A DNA stretch of 64,000 bases from Allomesorhizobium sp043769475 (GCF_043769475.1 NZ_CP171729.1:1798001-1862000), one strand, 5' to 3'; positions 45,016 through 54,616 are shown, numbered from the stretch's first letter. Translations and numbers: made by a program. Notes: generated by a model from the letters alone, not told the origin.

Positions 45016-45139
45016 CGCAATAAACCCGCACTCGAACACCGACATGCATGATTAAAGCGCGTTAATGTTACTGGTCGGTTAAGCTTGAATAAAATCCGTA
45101 CGAATTGTCGGGAAACCGAAATCTGGCCCGGAGCGGCCC

Positions 45140-45793
45140 TCAAATGACCTTGGCGACGCCATGGCCTATCGGCTGCAGCCTGACCGTGCCGATGTCCTCG
45201 CGCTCGAAGCGGCTGCCGATCTTGGTGAGCCTGGCCAGCACCTGCTCGCCTTCTTCCGGGCCGATCGGCGCGATCATGATACCGCCGCTGGACAGTTGGT
45301 CGACGAAGGCGCGGGGCAGGCTGTCGAACGCCGCCCAGACGACGATGCGGTCGAAAGGCCCCTCGCCCGGCAGCCCGTTTGAGCCGTCGGCCTGGCGCGC
45401 GAGCGCGTTGGAAATGCCGAGCGCCTCGAAGCGCTGGCGCGCCTGTTCGGTCAGCGTCTTGTAGCGGTCGAGGGTGACGACCCGGCCGGCGAGTCTCGCC
45501 ATGACCGCCGCCGTATAGCCTGAGCCGGTGCCGACTTCCAGGATACGGTTGCCCGGTTCGATCGCCAGAGCGGCGATCACCGCCGCCTGCAGATCGGTTC
45601 CCTCGATCGCCTCGCCGCACTCGATCGGCAGCATGCGGTCCGACCAGGCGACGTCGTGCCATTGGTTGGCGAGGAAGCCGCGCCGCGGCGTCGCCTCGAA
45701 GGCGGCGATCATGTCCTTGGGAACGATGCCGCGCCCGCGCAGCCGGAGGAGGAAGGCGGCAAAACCTTCGCGCTCGTCGACCACCTCGTTCAT
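45140..45793 (-). CDS. pcm: Protein-L-isoaspartate O-methyltransferase
   Basis: Repairs isoaspartyl residues in aged proteins using SAM. 217 residues from the ATG at 45793, which overlaps the surE stop by 4 bp (ATGA). Class I methyltransferase motif ILEVGTGSGYTAAVMA near residue 84, RFEALGISNALARQADGSNG, and ARLTKIGSRFE. The conserved PIGHGVAK end fits Pcm. Confidence 0.93.
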   Translation of the reverse strand: MNEVVDEREGFAAFLLRLRGRGIVPKDMIAAFEATPRRGFLANQWHDVAWSDRMLPIECGEAIEGTDLQAAVIAALAIEPGNRILEVGTGSGYTAAVMARLAGRVVTLDRYKTLTEQARQRFEALGISNALARQADGSNGLPGEGPFDRIVVWAAFDSLPRAFVDQLSSGGIMIAPIGPEEGEQVLARLTKIGSRFEREDIGTVRLQPIGHGVAKVI

Positions 45794-46548
45794 GCAAGCG
45801 CCTTCGCAAGCTGGTCGCGGACCTCGTGCGCCGTCAGGTCGAGCTTGAGCGGCGTGACCGAGACGCATCTGTTGAGGACCGCGTGAAGGTCCTCGCCCTC
45901 GTTCAGCTCGGGCGCTTCGCGACCGAAGCGCAGCCAGTAATAGGGCATGCCGCGGCCGTCGGCGCGCTGGTCGATCCACAGGGTGTGGACCAGCTTGCCC
46001 TGGCTGGTGACGCGCGTCGCCTCGACCTCGTCGGGCTGGCAGTTCGGGAAATTGACATTGAGGAAGGTGCCGGCAGGCAGGTCGACTGCGAGCAGTTTTT
46101 TGAAAAGCGCGGGCGCAAGGGTTTCCGCCGTCTCCCACGGCACTTCCCGCCCTTCGTCCAGAACCTTGTAGGCCTGGCTGACGGCGATCGAGCGGATGCC
46201 GAGCAGCGTGCCTTCCATGGCGCCGGCCACGGTGCCGGAATAGGTCACGTCGTCGGCGAGGTTCGAGCCCGAATTGACGCCGGACAGGATGAGATCCGGC
46301 GGCTCCGGCATGATCTTGCGCACCGCCATGATGACGCAGTCGGTCGGCGTGCCGCGCACCGCAAAATGCTTCTCGCCGACCTTGCGCATCCGGAGCGGCT
46401 CCGACAGCGACAGCGAATGCGCGAAGCCCGACTGGTCCGTCTCCGGCGCGACCACCCAGACATCGTCGGAAATCGTCCTGGCGATCCGCTCCAGGACCGC
46501 GAGGCCTTCGGCGTGGATGCCGTCATCGTTGGTCAGGAGAATGCGCAT
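45790..46548 (-). CDS. surE: 5'/3'-nucleotidase SurE
   Basis: Survival protein with nucleoside-monophosphate phosphatase activity. 252 residues starting MRILLTNDDGIHAEGLAVLE; the two aspartates of TNDDGI, SGVNSGSNLADDVTYSGTVAGA split at the conserved NxG-N-x-G segment, and the stress-survival order surE-pcm-nlpD identify it. It lies 4 bp downstream of serS; transcription probably continues from serS. Confidence 0.95.
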   Translation of the reverse strand: MRILLTNDDGIHAEGLAVLERIARTISDDVWVVAPETDQSGFAHSLSLSEPLRMRKVGEKHFAVRGTPTDCVIMAVRKIMPEPPDLILSGVNSGSNLADDVTYSGTVAGAMEGTLLGIRSIAVSQAYKVLDEGREVPWETAETLAPALFKKLLAVDLPAGTFLNVNFPNCQPDEVEATRVTSQGKLVHTLWIDQRADGRGMPYYWLRFGREAPELNEGEDLHAVLNRCVSVTPLKLDLTAHEVRDQLAKALA

Positions 46549-46552
46549 CGTT

Positions 46553-48007
46553 TCAGGGCCGTCCGATCTTTTCGAGCCCGCCCATGTAGGGCTTGAGCAC
46601 TTCAGGAATCGTTACGCTGCCGTCCTCGTTCTGGTAATTTTCCATGACGGCGATCAGAGCGCGGCCGACGGCCACGCCCGAGCCGTTCAGCGTGTGGACG
46701 AAGCGGGTCTGCTTCTCGCCGGCCGCCTTGTAGCGGGCGTCCATGCGGCGGGCCTGGAAATCGCCGCAGACCGAGCAGGACGAGATCTCGCGATAGGCGT
46801 TCTGGCCCGGCAGCCACACTTCGATATCGTAGGTCTTGCGCGCGCCAAAACCCATGTCGCCGGTGCAGAGCGTCATGGTGCGGAACGGCAGTTCGAGGCG
46901 CCTCAGCACTTCTTCCGCGCACTGCGTCATGCGCTCGTGCTCGGCGATCGCGGATTCGGCGTCGGTGATCGAAACCAGCTCGACCTTGTAGAACTGATGC
47001 TGGCGCAGCATGCCGCGGGTGTCGCGGCCGGCAGAGCCGGCTTCCGAGCGGAAGCAGGGTGTGAGAGCCGTCATGCGCAGCGGCAGTTTTTCGCGCGGCG
47101 TGATTTCTTCGCGGATGAGGTTCGTCAAAGGAACCTCGGCGGTGGGGATGAGGTAAAGTCTTTCGACCCTAACCTTGTTGGCTTCCTCAACGAAGTACTC
47201 GTTGCGCCTGTCCTGAAACGCCTGCCCTACAAATCCTTCGTTGCGTGCTCGTTCTTCGGCTCGCTCAAGCCCAATTCGAACCTGTTCCTTCAACGGATTG
47301 CTCTTGTCCGTTGCAAACAGATCCTCCTCAAACTTCGGCAACTGGCCCGTTCCATACATCGTTGCCGAATTGACCATCAGCGGCGGTTGCACTTCCTGAT
47401 AGCCGTGCTCGGTCGTGTGCAGGTCGAGCATGAACTGGCCGAGCGCGCGTTCGAGCCGCGCAAGCTGGCCCTTCAGCACCGTGAACCGGCTGCCGGAAAG
47501 TTTCGCCGCGCGCTCGAAATCCATCAGGCCGAGCGCCTCGCCGAGTTCGAAGTGCTCCTTCGGCTTGTTGCCCATTCGCGGTTGGCGGGCGGAGATCAGT
47601 TCCGCGCCCCATGTGCGCTTCTCGACATTGGCGTGCTCGTCGGCGCCGACCGGCACGTCATCCAGCGGCATGTTCGGGATCACCGCCAGCGCGTCGTTCA
47701 ACGCCTTGTCGAGCTCGCGCTCGCGCGCCTCGCCGTTCTGGATGAAGCTCTTGATCTCGGCGACCTCGGCCTTGAGCTGCTCGGCAAGCGCGGAATCGCC
47801 GGCGCGCATGGCATTGCCGATCTCACGCGAGGCGGCGTTGCGGCGCTCCTGCTTGACCTGCAGCTCGCCGAGATGGGCGCGGCGCGCCTCGTCCCTGAGG
47901 ATCAGGTCATCGACGGTCGCCTGCGCGTCTTCTGCGGACCACGAGCGCTTCATCAGCGCTTCGGTCAGGGTTTTCGGGTTCTCGCGAATCCATTTGATAT
48001 CGAGCAT
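46553..48007 (-). CDS. serS: Seryl-tRNA synthetase with an in-frame insertion
   Basis: Charges tRNA-Ser (and tRNA-Sec). 484 residues, about 50 more than usual. N-terminal coiled-coil tRNA-binding arm (residues about 30-105), then class II core with motif 2 TPCFRSEAGSAGRDTRGMLR and motif 3 at the end. The extra residues (about 234-283, nt 47159-47308) fall between FEEDLFAT and LYLIPTAEVP, where other SerRS have few residues; they are helical and charged (IGLERAEERARNEGFVG) and their codons are clearly less GC-rich than those around them. The conserved core on both sides is intact. Confidence 0.94.
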   Translation of the reverse strand: MLDIKWIRENPKTLTEALMKRSWSAEDAQATVDDLILRDEARRAHLGELQVKQERRNAASREIGNAMRAGDSALAEQLKAEVAEIKSFIQNGEARERELDKALNDALAVIPNMPLDDVPVGADEHANVEKRTWGAELISARQPRMGNKPKEHFELGEALGLMDFERAAKLSGSRFTVLKGQLARLERALGQFMLDLHTTEHGYQEVQPPLMVNSATMYGTGQLPKFEEDLFATDKSNPLKEQVRIGLERAEERARNEGFVGQAFQDRRNEYFVEEANKVRVERLYLIPTAEVPLTNLIREEITPREKLPLRMTALTPCFRSEAGSAGRDTRGMLRQHQFYKVELVSITDAESAIAEHERMTQCAEEVLRRLELPFRTMTLCTGDMGFGARKTYDIEVWLPGQNAYREISSCSVCGDFQARRMDARYKAAGEKQTRFVHTLNGSGVAVGRALIAVMENYQNEDGSVTIPEVLKPYMGGLEKIGRP

Positions 48008-48186
48008 GAGTCACCATTCGAAACGGCGGCGGATAGCCGGTGCAGGGGGTAAACCGCATCCTTCGCTGATGCAAGACGGGCGCGGCGGGCGGGGCGAATT
48101 TTGGGTGGCGCGGGGCGCATCCCTCCCTCTTATCGGTGCGTAGCGCCGGGGTGGGGGTCGGTGCGGCAGTGCGAGACGTTTTCTCC

Positions 48187-48378
48187 CCTTCTCCCCTTGT
48201 GGGAGAAGGTGGCCGAGCGGAGCGAGGTCGGATGAGGGGTGTTGGACGGAGCGCCACGTTGAGGATTGTCCACGCTTCGACATTTGTAAGAACCTTGTTC
48301 TCCGCCTCATTCCATCCAGCACCCCTCATCCGTCCTGGCGCTTCGCGCCAATCCACCTTCTCCCACAAGGGGAGAAGG
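48187..48378. repeat. Inverted repeat with 26-bp perfect arms
   Basis: Arms CCTTCTCCCCTTGTGGGAGA... (48187-48212) and its complement (48353-48378), with GATGAGGGGTG (48231-48241)/CACCCCTCATC (48320-48330) inside. No transposase between the arms; the 140-bp interior is non-coding. Looks like a miniature, non-autonomous element. Confidence 0.75.
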
Positions 48379-48429
48379 AAGAGGCGCGCTTCATCATCGC
48401 CACGCCCGCTTTCGCGTCTGGCCATTGCG

Positions 48430-48560
48430 AGCCCTTTGACCCTTCGATGAACTCAGGGCTTCAGGAGTCGGGAAGCGGGGCGCATGGCCTTGCCTGCCGA
48501 AACTGAAATACGTGGCGCAGCTTCCGCGCCCCGCCGGTGTCTGTCGCCCCGGTCGACCGG
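48430..48560 (-). repeat. Dispersed repeat shared with 35.08-35.17 kb
   Basis: Read on the minus strand: CGGCGGGGCG, then GCGCCACG, then GCGCCCCGCTTCCCGACTCC and CGAAGGG in the same order as the copy before trmFO, with small gaps and substitutions. Relative orientation is inverted. Confidence 0.6.
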
Positions 48561-49197
48561 TCACGCGCCCCGCTCCATGTTCTTTCCATGGACAATGACG
48601 CGCGGATGATCCGCCTTCCGTTCACGAAGCATTGACGCTTCGCTCGGAATGCCGGCCCGTTGGACGCCCTCAGGCCCGTGGGAACCGAATCCACGGGGAG
48701 AGGTCACCGCCGCCCTACCGATCCCCGGTCCGGAACCGGTTCCCGCAAGGGCGATGCCGAGGATTATGAGGGAGCGACGATGCTGTGGGACAAAAGATTC
48801 TTTTGCCAAACCGCCAAGCGCTTGAAATCAAACAGAAGAACTTTCGACGGCGGCAAAAATCGGCAAGGATGGGATCGGTTTGTCCACGGGGGAGGCGCTG
48901 GCTGGCGGTTCTGGACGGTGGCGAGCGTTTCGCGTGGAGGCCGTCGTCTAATCGCTCGGTAAAATGCAAGCCCTTTTTGGATGTCGAGGCCGTCGTTTGC
49001 CGGGAGCAGTGTCGTCTTCGCGGTCGACATGCAAGTCGCCGCATGATGGGGCTTCGCGGGTGAACCTTCCATTGTGTGAAGCGCACGCCACGGGCACAGT
49101 GGCTCGAAGGTGCAACGGCCTCGGCGGAATGGTTCGTCCACGTCCCGGCAGGGACGCCTCGGCGCGCCTTAGGGCAGGCGCATGTGAGCTTGCTGTG

Positions 49198-50223
49198 TCA
49201 GGCTATGACGCTGCTTGTCCGGTTGAACAGCTCACCCGATTTCAGCATCGCATGCATAATGACGGCCAGCTTGCGCGCCACGGCAACAGCGGAACGCTTG
49301 AAGCCGATCCTCTCCCTCAGCTTCAGTCCCCATGTACGTAGATCGCTATCAGCGTAGGTGCGCGTCAGGATCACGGTCGCTGCTTCATAGAGCAGCCCGC
49401 GTAGATGGGGGTCGCCACGTCGGGAGATGTGGCCGTCATAGTCGACTTCGCCGGATTGGTAGCGGCGGGTCGTCAGACCTAACCAAGCACCGACCGAGCG
49501 CGACTTCTTGAAGTTTGCGGGATCCTCGATGGCGGTTGTGAACGAGGTTGCGGTGACCGCGCCAACCCCTGGGATCGACATCAGCAACTGGCATCCCTCG
49601 CTCTGCCGTGCGCTGGCGACAAGCTGCCGCCCAAGCTCGGCGGCACGGATGCGCACGCTGCGCCAAGCCTCAAGAACCGGCAGTATGATACGCGCCAGCT
49701 CTTCCTGACCGGCAAGCAGGCGTTGGACATTGTCTTCGAACTTGCCGCCTTTGCTCGGGGGAACGATCAGCCCAAATGTCTTCATAAGCCCGCGGATCTG
49801 ATTGGAGAGCTCGGTCGTGATCCTGACCAGTCTGGTCCGCGCGGCCACCAGCGTGCGGACCAGCATGCTGTCATAACCCTTCACCCGGACCTCGCGGTAG
49901 AAGCCGACCTCGGCCAGGTGCGCCAAGCCATCGGCGTCGTTGGCGTCCGTTTTGTTCGGCGCCATGTCGAGCGCGGCTTTGGCATGCCGAGCGTCGATGC
50001 AGATCGCCGGAAGCCCTTCTGCGCTCAAAGCGTGATAGAACCACACTGACAAAGGACCGGTTTCGAACACCACCCGTTTTGCCGTCGGCGCTCGTTTGCG
50101 GAGCATTTCCGCGAGCAGGGTCGGATCAGACGGGCATTTGCCGCGCCAGATCCTCTTGCCGTCACGCCGCACAGAAATCGCCGTCTCTTTCAACGACACG
50201 TCGAGACCGATATATTCGCTCAT
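49198..50223 (-). mobile_element. IS110-family transposase (DEDD recombinase)
   Basis: 341 residues from the ATG at 50223. RuvC-like N-terminal domain: GLDVSLKETAISV (first Asp), FETGPLSVWFYHAL (Glu), MAPNKTDANDADGLAHL (Asp pair); C-terminal transposase_20 region with MSIPGVGAVTATSF and the serine in DGHISRRGDPHLRGLLYEA. No frameshift or stop, so it could be active. IS110 elements lack classical inverted repeats, and I could not define the element ends; about 350 bp of non-coding DNA precede the gene. Confidence 0.9.
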
Positions 50224-50573
50224 GGTTGTTCTCCGTTCGATGTTTGGGCCCGGCGTCCAGTCGTGAGCCCGTACTTCCATCCTATCGGGGAACAACCACC
50301 TGCTCTTCAAATAGCGTGACCACTTCTGGCCATCGGGCGACTCGCTCCCGCGATTACCCCATGTGTGAAGATAGGTCGCCTCCACCGCCTTCGGCGGTCC
50401 CCTCGGGGGATCGACGGCACCGCTGTGGGTGCCGAAGCGCGGAGGTGGCGAGTAGAAGCTTCAGACGGCGCTTCGATGCGCCGCTTGCCGGTTTGCGATC
50501 GCGGGTCCATTGTTGGAGAGCCTGGGGCTTTCGATATCATCGCCGCCGGGTGATCCTGCGGGGGTCGTCATCG
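50224..50573. other. Non-coding DNA between IS110 transposase and cyclase gene
   Basis: Non-coding. In IS110-type elements the region upstream of the recombinase gene encodes the bridge RNA, so part of 50224-50370 is a candidate. At 50376-50451 a separate palindrome occurs: TCGCCTCCACCGC/GCGGAGGTGGCGA (two mismatches) enclosing CCGCC-TTCG-GCGG, CCCC-TC-GGGG and GGCACC...GGGTGCC stems. The cyclase promoter must also lie near here. Confidence 0.5.
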
Positions 50574-53500
50574 ATGAACTGCACCGGTTGCGGTTTTGAA
50601 GTCGAGAGCGGTTTCGCCTTCTGCCCCAAATGCGGCGTCAGGCAATCGAAACCCTGCCCCGGATGTGGTTATCTGTGTCCCGCCGATTTCGCCTTTTGCC
50701 CAAAATGCGGCGCCCGCGCCGACTTGGCATTGGCTTCAAACGCGAAGCCGGATCCCGGACCGCGCGGCTTGAACGGCCGCGCGCACACGCCGGCGCCGGC
50801 CACCGCTCGCGAGGTTGCGCGTGCTAGCCCCTCCTACGCGCTGCCCGCCGCGGATGCCGACCGCCGCACGGTCACGGTGCTGTTTGCCGATCTCAGCGGA
50901 TTTACCGCGCTTTCCGAACAGATCGATCCGGAACTCCTGCGGACCCTGCAGAACGAATTGTTCGAGGAACTTACGGAGGCCGTGCAGAATTTCGGCGGCT
51001 TCGTCGACAAGTTCATCGGCGACGCCCTTCTCGCCCTCTTCGGCGCGCCGGTCGCGCATGAAGACGATCCGGAGCGTGCGCTTCGCGCGGCGCTCGACAT
51101 GGCGCGGCGGGCGGCCGGCATGGAGGAACGGTGGCGGGCGCGGTCTGGCCTGCCGCCGATGCTGCATATCGGGATCAATACCGGGCCGGTGGTTACAGGC
51201 GGATTCGGCGCCGGCAACGCCAAATCCTATTCGGTGACGGGCGACACGGTGAACACCGCACAACGCCTGCAATCGATGGCCTCACCCGGCGAAGTGCTGG
51301 TTGGTCCGCTGACCCAGCGCCTCACGCGGCATGCATTCTCCTTCGAATCGCTTGGCGAGACCGCCCTGCGGGGGAAAACCGGCAGCACGGCGGTATACCG
51401 GCTGCAGGGGCTGAGCGAGAACCCTCGCCCGGCGCGCGGGCTGGAGGCCCTGGGCCTCAGCGCCTCCATGATCGGGCGCGATGCGGAGCTCGAACGGATG
51501 CTCGCCAACCTGGATCTGGCGTGCCGCGGTCTACCCCAGTTGGTGCGGCTGGTCGGAGAGGCCGGCATCGGCAAATCGCGCCTCGTGAACGAGTTCACGG
51601 CCCGCATCCGCGATGACGACCGCTTTGCCGGCGTTACCGTGCGGCAGACCACCTGCTCCCCGCTCGGAGAACAGTCCTACGGCACGCTTGCAGCCGTGGT
51701 GCGGAGTGCCGCCGGCATGGGACAAGGCGACCCGCTCGACGAAACGCGGACAAAGCTCGTCGCGCTCCTGGGCGAACTTGGCCTGAACGAGGAAGATACG
51801 GGCCGCCTGACGCCGCTGCTGTTCCATGTCATCGGCCTCGGCGACCCGGACGGCGCGCTGCGGCATGTGCAGCCGGAACAGCTGCGCAGGCAGATATTCT
51901 TCGCGATCCGCACGATTTTCGAAAGGCGGCTGGCGCTCGGCCCGCTCCTGATCATCGTCGAGGATCTGCATTGGGCGGATGCGGTGTCGCTGGAAGCGCT
52001 TCGGTTCCTGATGGACCGGCTGGAGCGGCGGCCGCTCATGCTTCTATTCACACACCGCCCCACGCTCGAGACGGAACAGATGGAATCGAGCCGGATCAGC
52101 CAGACCACGCTGCGCCTGGCTCCGCTCGACGACATGGATGGGCAGAAGCTTCTCGCTTCCCTGTTCGGCGAGGGCTGGAGCGGAATATCGGACAAGCTCG
52201 GCAGCCTCATTCTAGAGCGTGCGGGCGGAAACCCTCTGTTCGTCGAGGAAATCGTGCGCGGCTTCATAGAAAGCGGGGTTCTGGTGCGCGACGGACCTCG
52301 TTGGCAGGTCGCCGCGAACGAAGCGGCGGCCGAAATTCCGGCGAGCATCCAAGCGATGCTGCTTACCCGGATGGACAGGCTGCAGCCCGAGGTGCGCAGG
52401 CTGGCCCAGGAGGCGGCGGTGCTCGGGCCGCGCTTCGACGCGGCCCTGCTCGGCGCGGTTTCAGCCGGCGACCCGAACAAGATCGATGCCGGACTCGATC
52501 TCCTTTGCGACGCCGAGATCATCGAGGAGATCGCGGGCGCGAACTCGATCGCGTCGCAATCCTACCGCTTCACGCAAACGCTGCTCCACGATGTGATCTA
52601 CCAGAATCTGCTCCTGCAGCGGCGCACCGAAATGCACGGGCGGGTCGGGGAAGCCCTGGAGAGATCAGACGGAACCGAACCCGAACGGCTCGAAGACCTG
52701 CTGCTGCTCGGCCACCATTTCAGCCTGAGCGCGAACAGGCCAAAGGGCGCGCGCTACCTGCGCGCGGCAGGCGACAGGGCGCGCGCGATCTATGCAAACG
52801 ACGACGCGATGCGCCTCTACCAGCAGGCGCTGACCGCCCTTTCCGAAGAACGGGATCACAGCGAAACCAAGCTCTCGCTGTGCGAACGCATCGCCGATCT
52901 TTGCGGCTCGGCCGGCCGGCGCGACGAGGCCAACGGGCACTACCGCACAGTGCTGGCAGCGCACCAGACCGCTGTCGACCGCAGCGGCGCTGCGCGGATA
53001 TTGCGCAAGCTCGGCCGACTGCTCTGGGACGCAGGCAAGCGGAGCCAGGCGGAGGCGCACTACGCCGAGGCGGGTCTACTGCTGGAGGGAACGGACGCGC
53101 GGATCGAGCAGGCGCTTCTTCTCCAGGAGCGCGGCCGCCTGGCGTTTCGCACCGGCGAGCACGCCGCGGCGGTGAAATGGGCGGAAGATGCGCTGGAAAG
53201 CGCGCGTATGCTGCCGTCGGGCGCCGATCCGGAGACGCGGCTGGAGGCGGCGCGCGCCACGGCCGAGGCGCTCAACACCAAGGGAGTAGCGTTGGCGCGG
53301 CTGGAACGCAGCCGCGAAGCGGTCCGGGAGGTCGAACGAAGCGTGGCTGTGGCGGAAGAGGCCGGCCTTCTCAGCGCCGCCTGCCGTGGCTACGCCAATC
53401 TGGGCGTGCTCTATACGGTGATCGATCCGGCGCGGGCCATTGAGGTTTGCCAGCGCGGTCTGGAGGTGGCTCGCCGCATCGGCGACCTCGGCTTCCAGGC

Positions 53501-53891
53501 CCGCCTTCTGGCCAACCTTGCGGTCGCCAGCTGCACCTTCACCGACCGCTGCGGCGACGAAGGCGTTCCGGCTGCCGAAAAGGCGATCGAACTCGACCGC
53601 GCGCTCGACCAGCGCGAGCACCTGCCCGTTCCCCTGATCGTGCTCGGGCAGATACATCAATGTCATGCACAACCCGAACTTGCCGCCCGCTGTTATAACG
53701 AGGCACTCGAGGTGGCGCGGGAAACAGGCGAGCCGCAGATGCTGTTTCCGTGCTATGATGGCCTTGCCACGCTGAGCCTCGACATTGGCGACATGGCCGA
53801 GGCCGAGCGGTATTTTTCCCTGGCGCAGGACGTATGCGCCCAGCACGGGCTCGATCCCGAAGGGCTGGTCGTGCTGCCGTTTCTTGACTAG
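50574..53891 (+). CDS. Zinc-ribbon / class III nucleotide cyclase / AAA ATPase / TPR protein
   Basis: 1105 residues. Two zinc ribbons (NCTGCGFEVESGFAFCPKCG and CPGCGYLCPADFAFCPKCG), a class III adenylate/guanylate cyclase domain at about 95-280 (RRTVTVLFADLSGFTALSEQ, FVDKFIGDALLALFG with both metal aspartates, then GDTVNTAQRLQ), a STAND-type ATPase at about 320-560 (GEAGIGKSRLVNEF; Walker B IVEDLHWAD) and C-terminal TPR helices. Probably a cytoplasmic signal sensor making cAMP (or cGMP), with TPR ligand or partner binding. ATG after GGGGGTCGTC; no partner gene apparent. Confidence 0.9.
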   Translation: MNCTGCGFEVESGFAFCPKCGVRQSKPCPGCGYLCPADFAFCPKCGARADLALASNAKPDPGPRGLNGRAHTPAPATAREVARASPSYALPAADADRRTVTVLFADLSGFTALSEQIDPELLRTLQNELFEELTEAVQNFGGFVDKFIGDALLALFGAPVAHEDDPERALRAALDMARRAAGMEERWRARSGLPPMLHIGINTGPVVTGGFGAGNAKSYSVTGDTVNTAQRLQSMASPGEVLVGPLTQRLTRHAFSFESLGETALRGKTGSTAVYRLQGLSENPRPARGLEALGLSASMIGRDAELERMLANLDLACRGLPQLVRLVGEAGIGKSRLVNEFTARIRDDDRFAGVTVRQTTCSPLGEQSYGTLAAVVRSAAGMGQGDPLDETRTKLVALLGELGLNEEDTGRLTPLLFHVIGLGDPDGALRHVQPEQLRRQIFFAIRTIFERRLALGPLLIIVEDLHWADAVSLEALRFLMDRLERRPLMLLFTHRPTLETEQMESSRISQTTLRLAPLDDMDGQKLLASLFGEGWSGISDKLGSLILERAGGNPLFVEEIVRGFIESGVLVRDGPRWQVAANEAAAEIPASIQAMLLTRMDRLQPEVRRLAQEAAVLGPRFDAALLGAVSAGDPNKIDAGLDLLCDAEIIEEIAGANSIASQSYRFTQTLLHDVIYQNLLLQRRTEMHGRVGEALERSDGTEPERLEDLLLLGHHFSLSANRPKGARYLRAAGDRARAIYANDDAMRLYQQALTALSEERDHSETKLSLCERIADLCGSAGRRDEANGHYRTVLAAHQTAVDRSGAARILRKLGRLLWDAGKRSQAEAHYAEAGLLLEGTDARIEQALLLQERGRLAFRTGEHAAAVKWAEDALESARMLPSGADPETRLEAARATAEALNTKGVALARLERSREAVREVERSVAVAEEAGLLSAACRGYANLGVLYTVIDPARAIEVCQRGLEVARRIGDLGFQARLLANLAVASCTFTDRCGDEGVPAAEKAIELDRALDQREHLPVPLIVLGQIHQCHAQPELAARCYNEALEVARETGEPQMLFPCYDGLATLSLDIGDMAEAERYFSLAQDVCAQHGLDPEGLVVLPFLD

Positions 53892-53911
53892 CCGGGTGGA
53901 GGAGACTGGAC

Positions 53912-54589
53912 ATGTCCGAACATCATTCCGAAGGTCCGCTGCAGCCGGGCGACCGCGCACCAAACATCGTGCTCGAAGCGATCACGCGGGAGGGCCAAAT
54001 AGCAATCGATGACTATCGCGGGCAAAAGCCGCTTTTGATCGGCCTGTTCCGCGGCCTGCATTGCCCGTTCTGCCGGCGGCACATCGCAGCCCAGGCGCAA
54101 CTCGACAGGGAGTTGCGCGAAAAGGGCGTCGAATCGCTTGCCGTCGTCAACACGCCGATCGAGCGGGCTCGCCTCTATTTCCGCTATCGGCCGATGCCTG
54201 ACCTGCTGGCGGCATCCGATCCCGAGCGGACTTCGCACCGCGCCTTCGGCCTGCCCAACCTCGAATTCACCGAGAATGAGACCGAATGGCCGTACAAGAT
54301 GAGCGCAGCCGATGCGATGACGATGCGGATGAACATGCCAGGCGAACTGCCTGAGCCGATGGACCCCATGACCGCGTCGGATATCCTCAACAAGAAGGAC
54401 GGCTACGAGATCACCGAGGACGACGAGCGGATGATCGCCACAGGACAGGGCCAGCTGTTCGGTCAGTTCCTGCTCGATCGCAACGGCGTCGTGCGCTGGA
54501 GTTTCACCGAGGTTCCGGAAGGCGGCCGCCGCATGTTCGGCGCGCCGAGCCGCGAGGAATTGATGTCGGCGGCATCGCAGGTCGTTTGA
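53912..54589 (+). CDS. Peroxiredoxin/thioredoxin-fold (AhpC-TSA) family protein
   Basis: 225 residues; thioredoxin fold with LFRGLHCPFCRRHIAAQAQL near residue 45, a CxxC at the N-terminus of the first helix, and a C-terminal end FGQFLLDRNGVVRWSFTE. Similar proteins are annotated peroxiredoxin-like or alkyl hydroperoxide reductase/thiol specific antioxidant. GGTGGAGGAG precedes the ATG, 20 bp after the cyclase stop, so the two genes are likely co-transcribed. Confidence 0.85.
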   Translation: MSEHHSEGPLQPGDRAPNIVLEAITREGQIAIDDYRGQKPLLIGLFRGLHCPFCRRHIAAQAQLDRELREKGVESLAVVNTPIERARLYFRYRPMPDLLAASDPERTSHRAFGLPNLEFTENETEWPYKMSAADAMTMRMNMPGELPEPMDPMTASDILNKKDGYEITEDDERMIATGQGQLFGQFLLDRNGVVRWSFTEVPEGGRRMFGAPSREELMSAASQVV

Positions 54590-54616
54590 TCCAATAGAGG
54601 CTGCGCCGGGCGGGCC

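Larger units (their letters stand above)
48008..49197. repeat. Long intergenic tract with dispersed repeats
   Basis: 1.2 kb with no supported gene. It contains an inverted repeat with 26-bp perfect arms (48187-48212 and 48353-48378, CCTTCTCCCCTTGTGGGAGA) plus an 11-bp inner pair (48231-48241, 48320-48330), a typical rhizobial intergenic element, and at 48430-48560 a second copy of the repeat seen near 35.1 kb. A minus-strand frame 48561-48809 could encode a small exported peptide (RRSLIILGIALAGTGSG) but lacks support. Confidence 0.6.

Noticed and set aside
46274..48052. 592-codon frame opposite serS and surE
   Set aside because: Spans two firm genes on the other strand and has no recognisable domain.
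48561..48809. 82-codon minus-strand frame with a hydrophobic segment
   Set aside because: Lies in a repeat-rich intergenic tract next to the dispersed repeat; no ribosome site, and translated repeats of this type give false ORFs.
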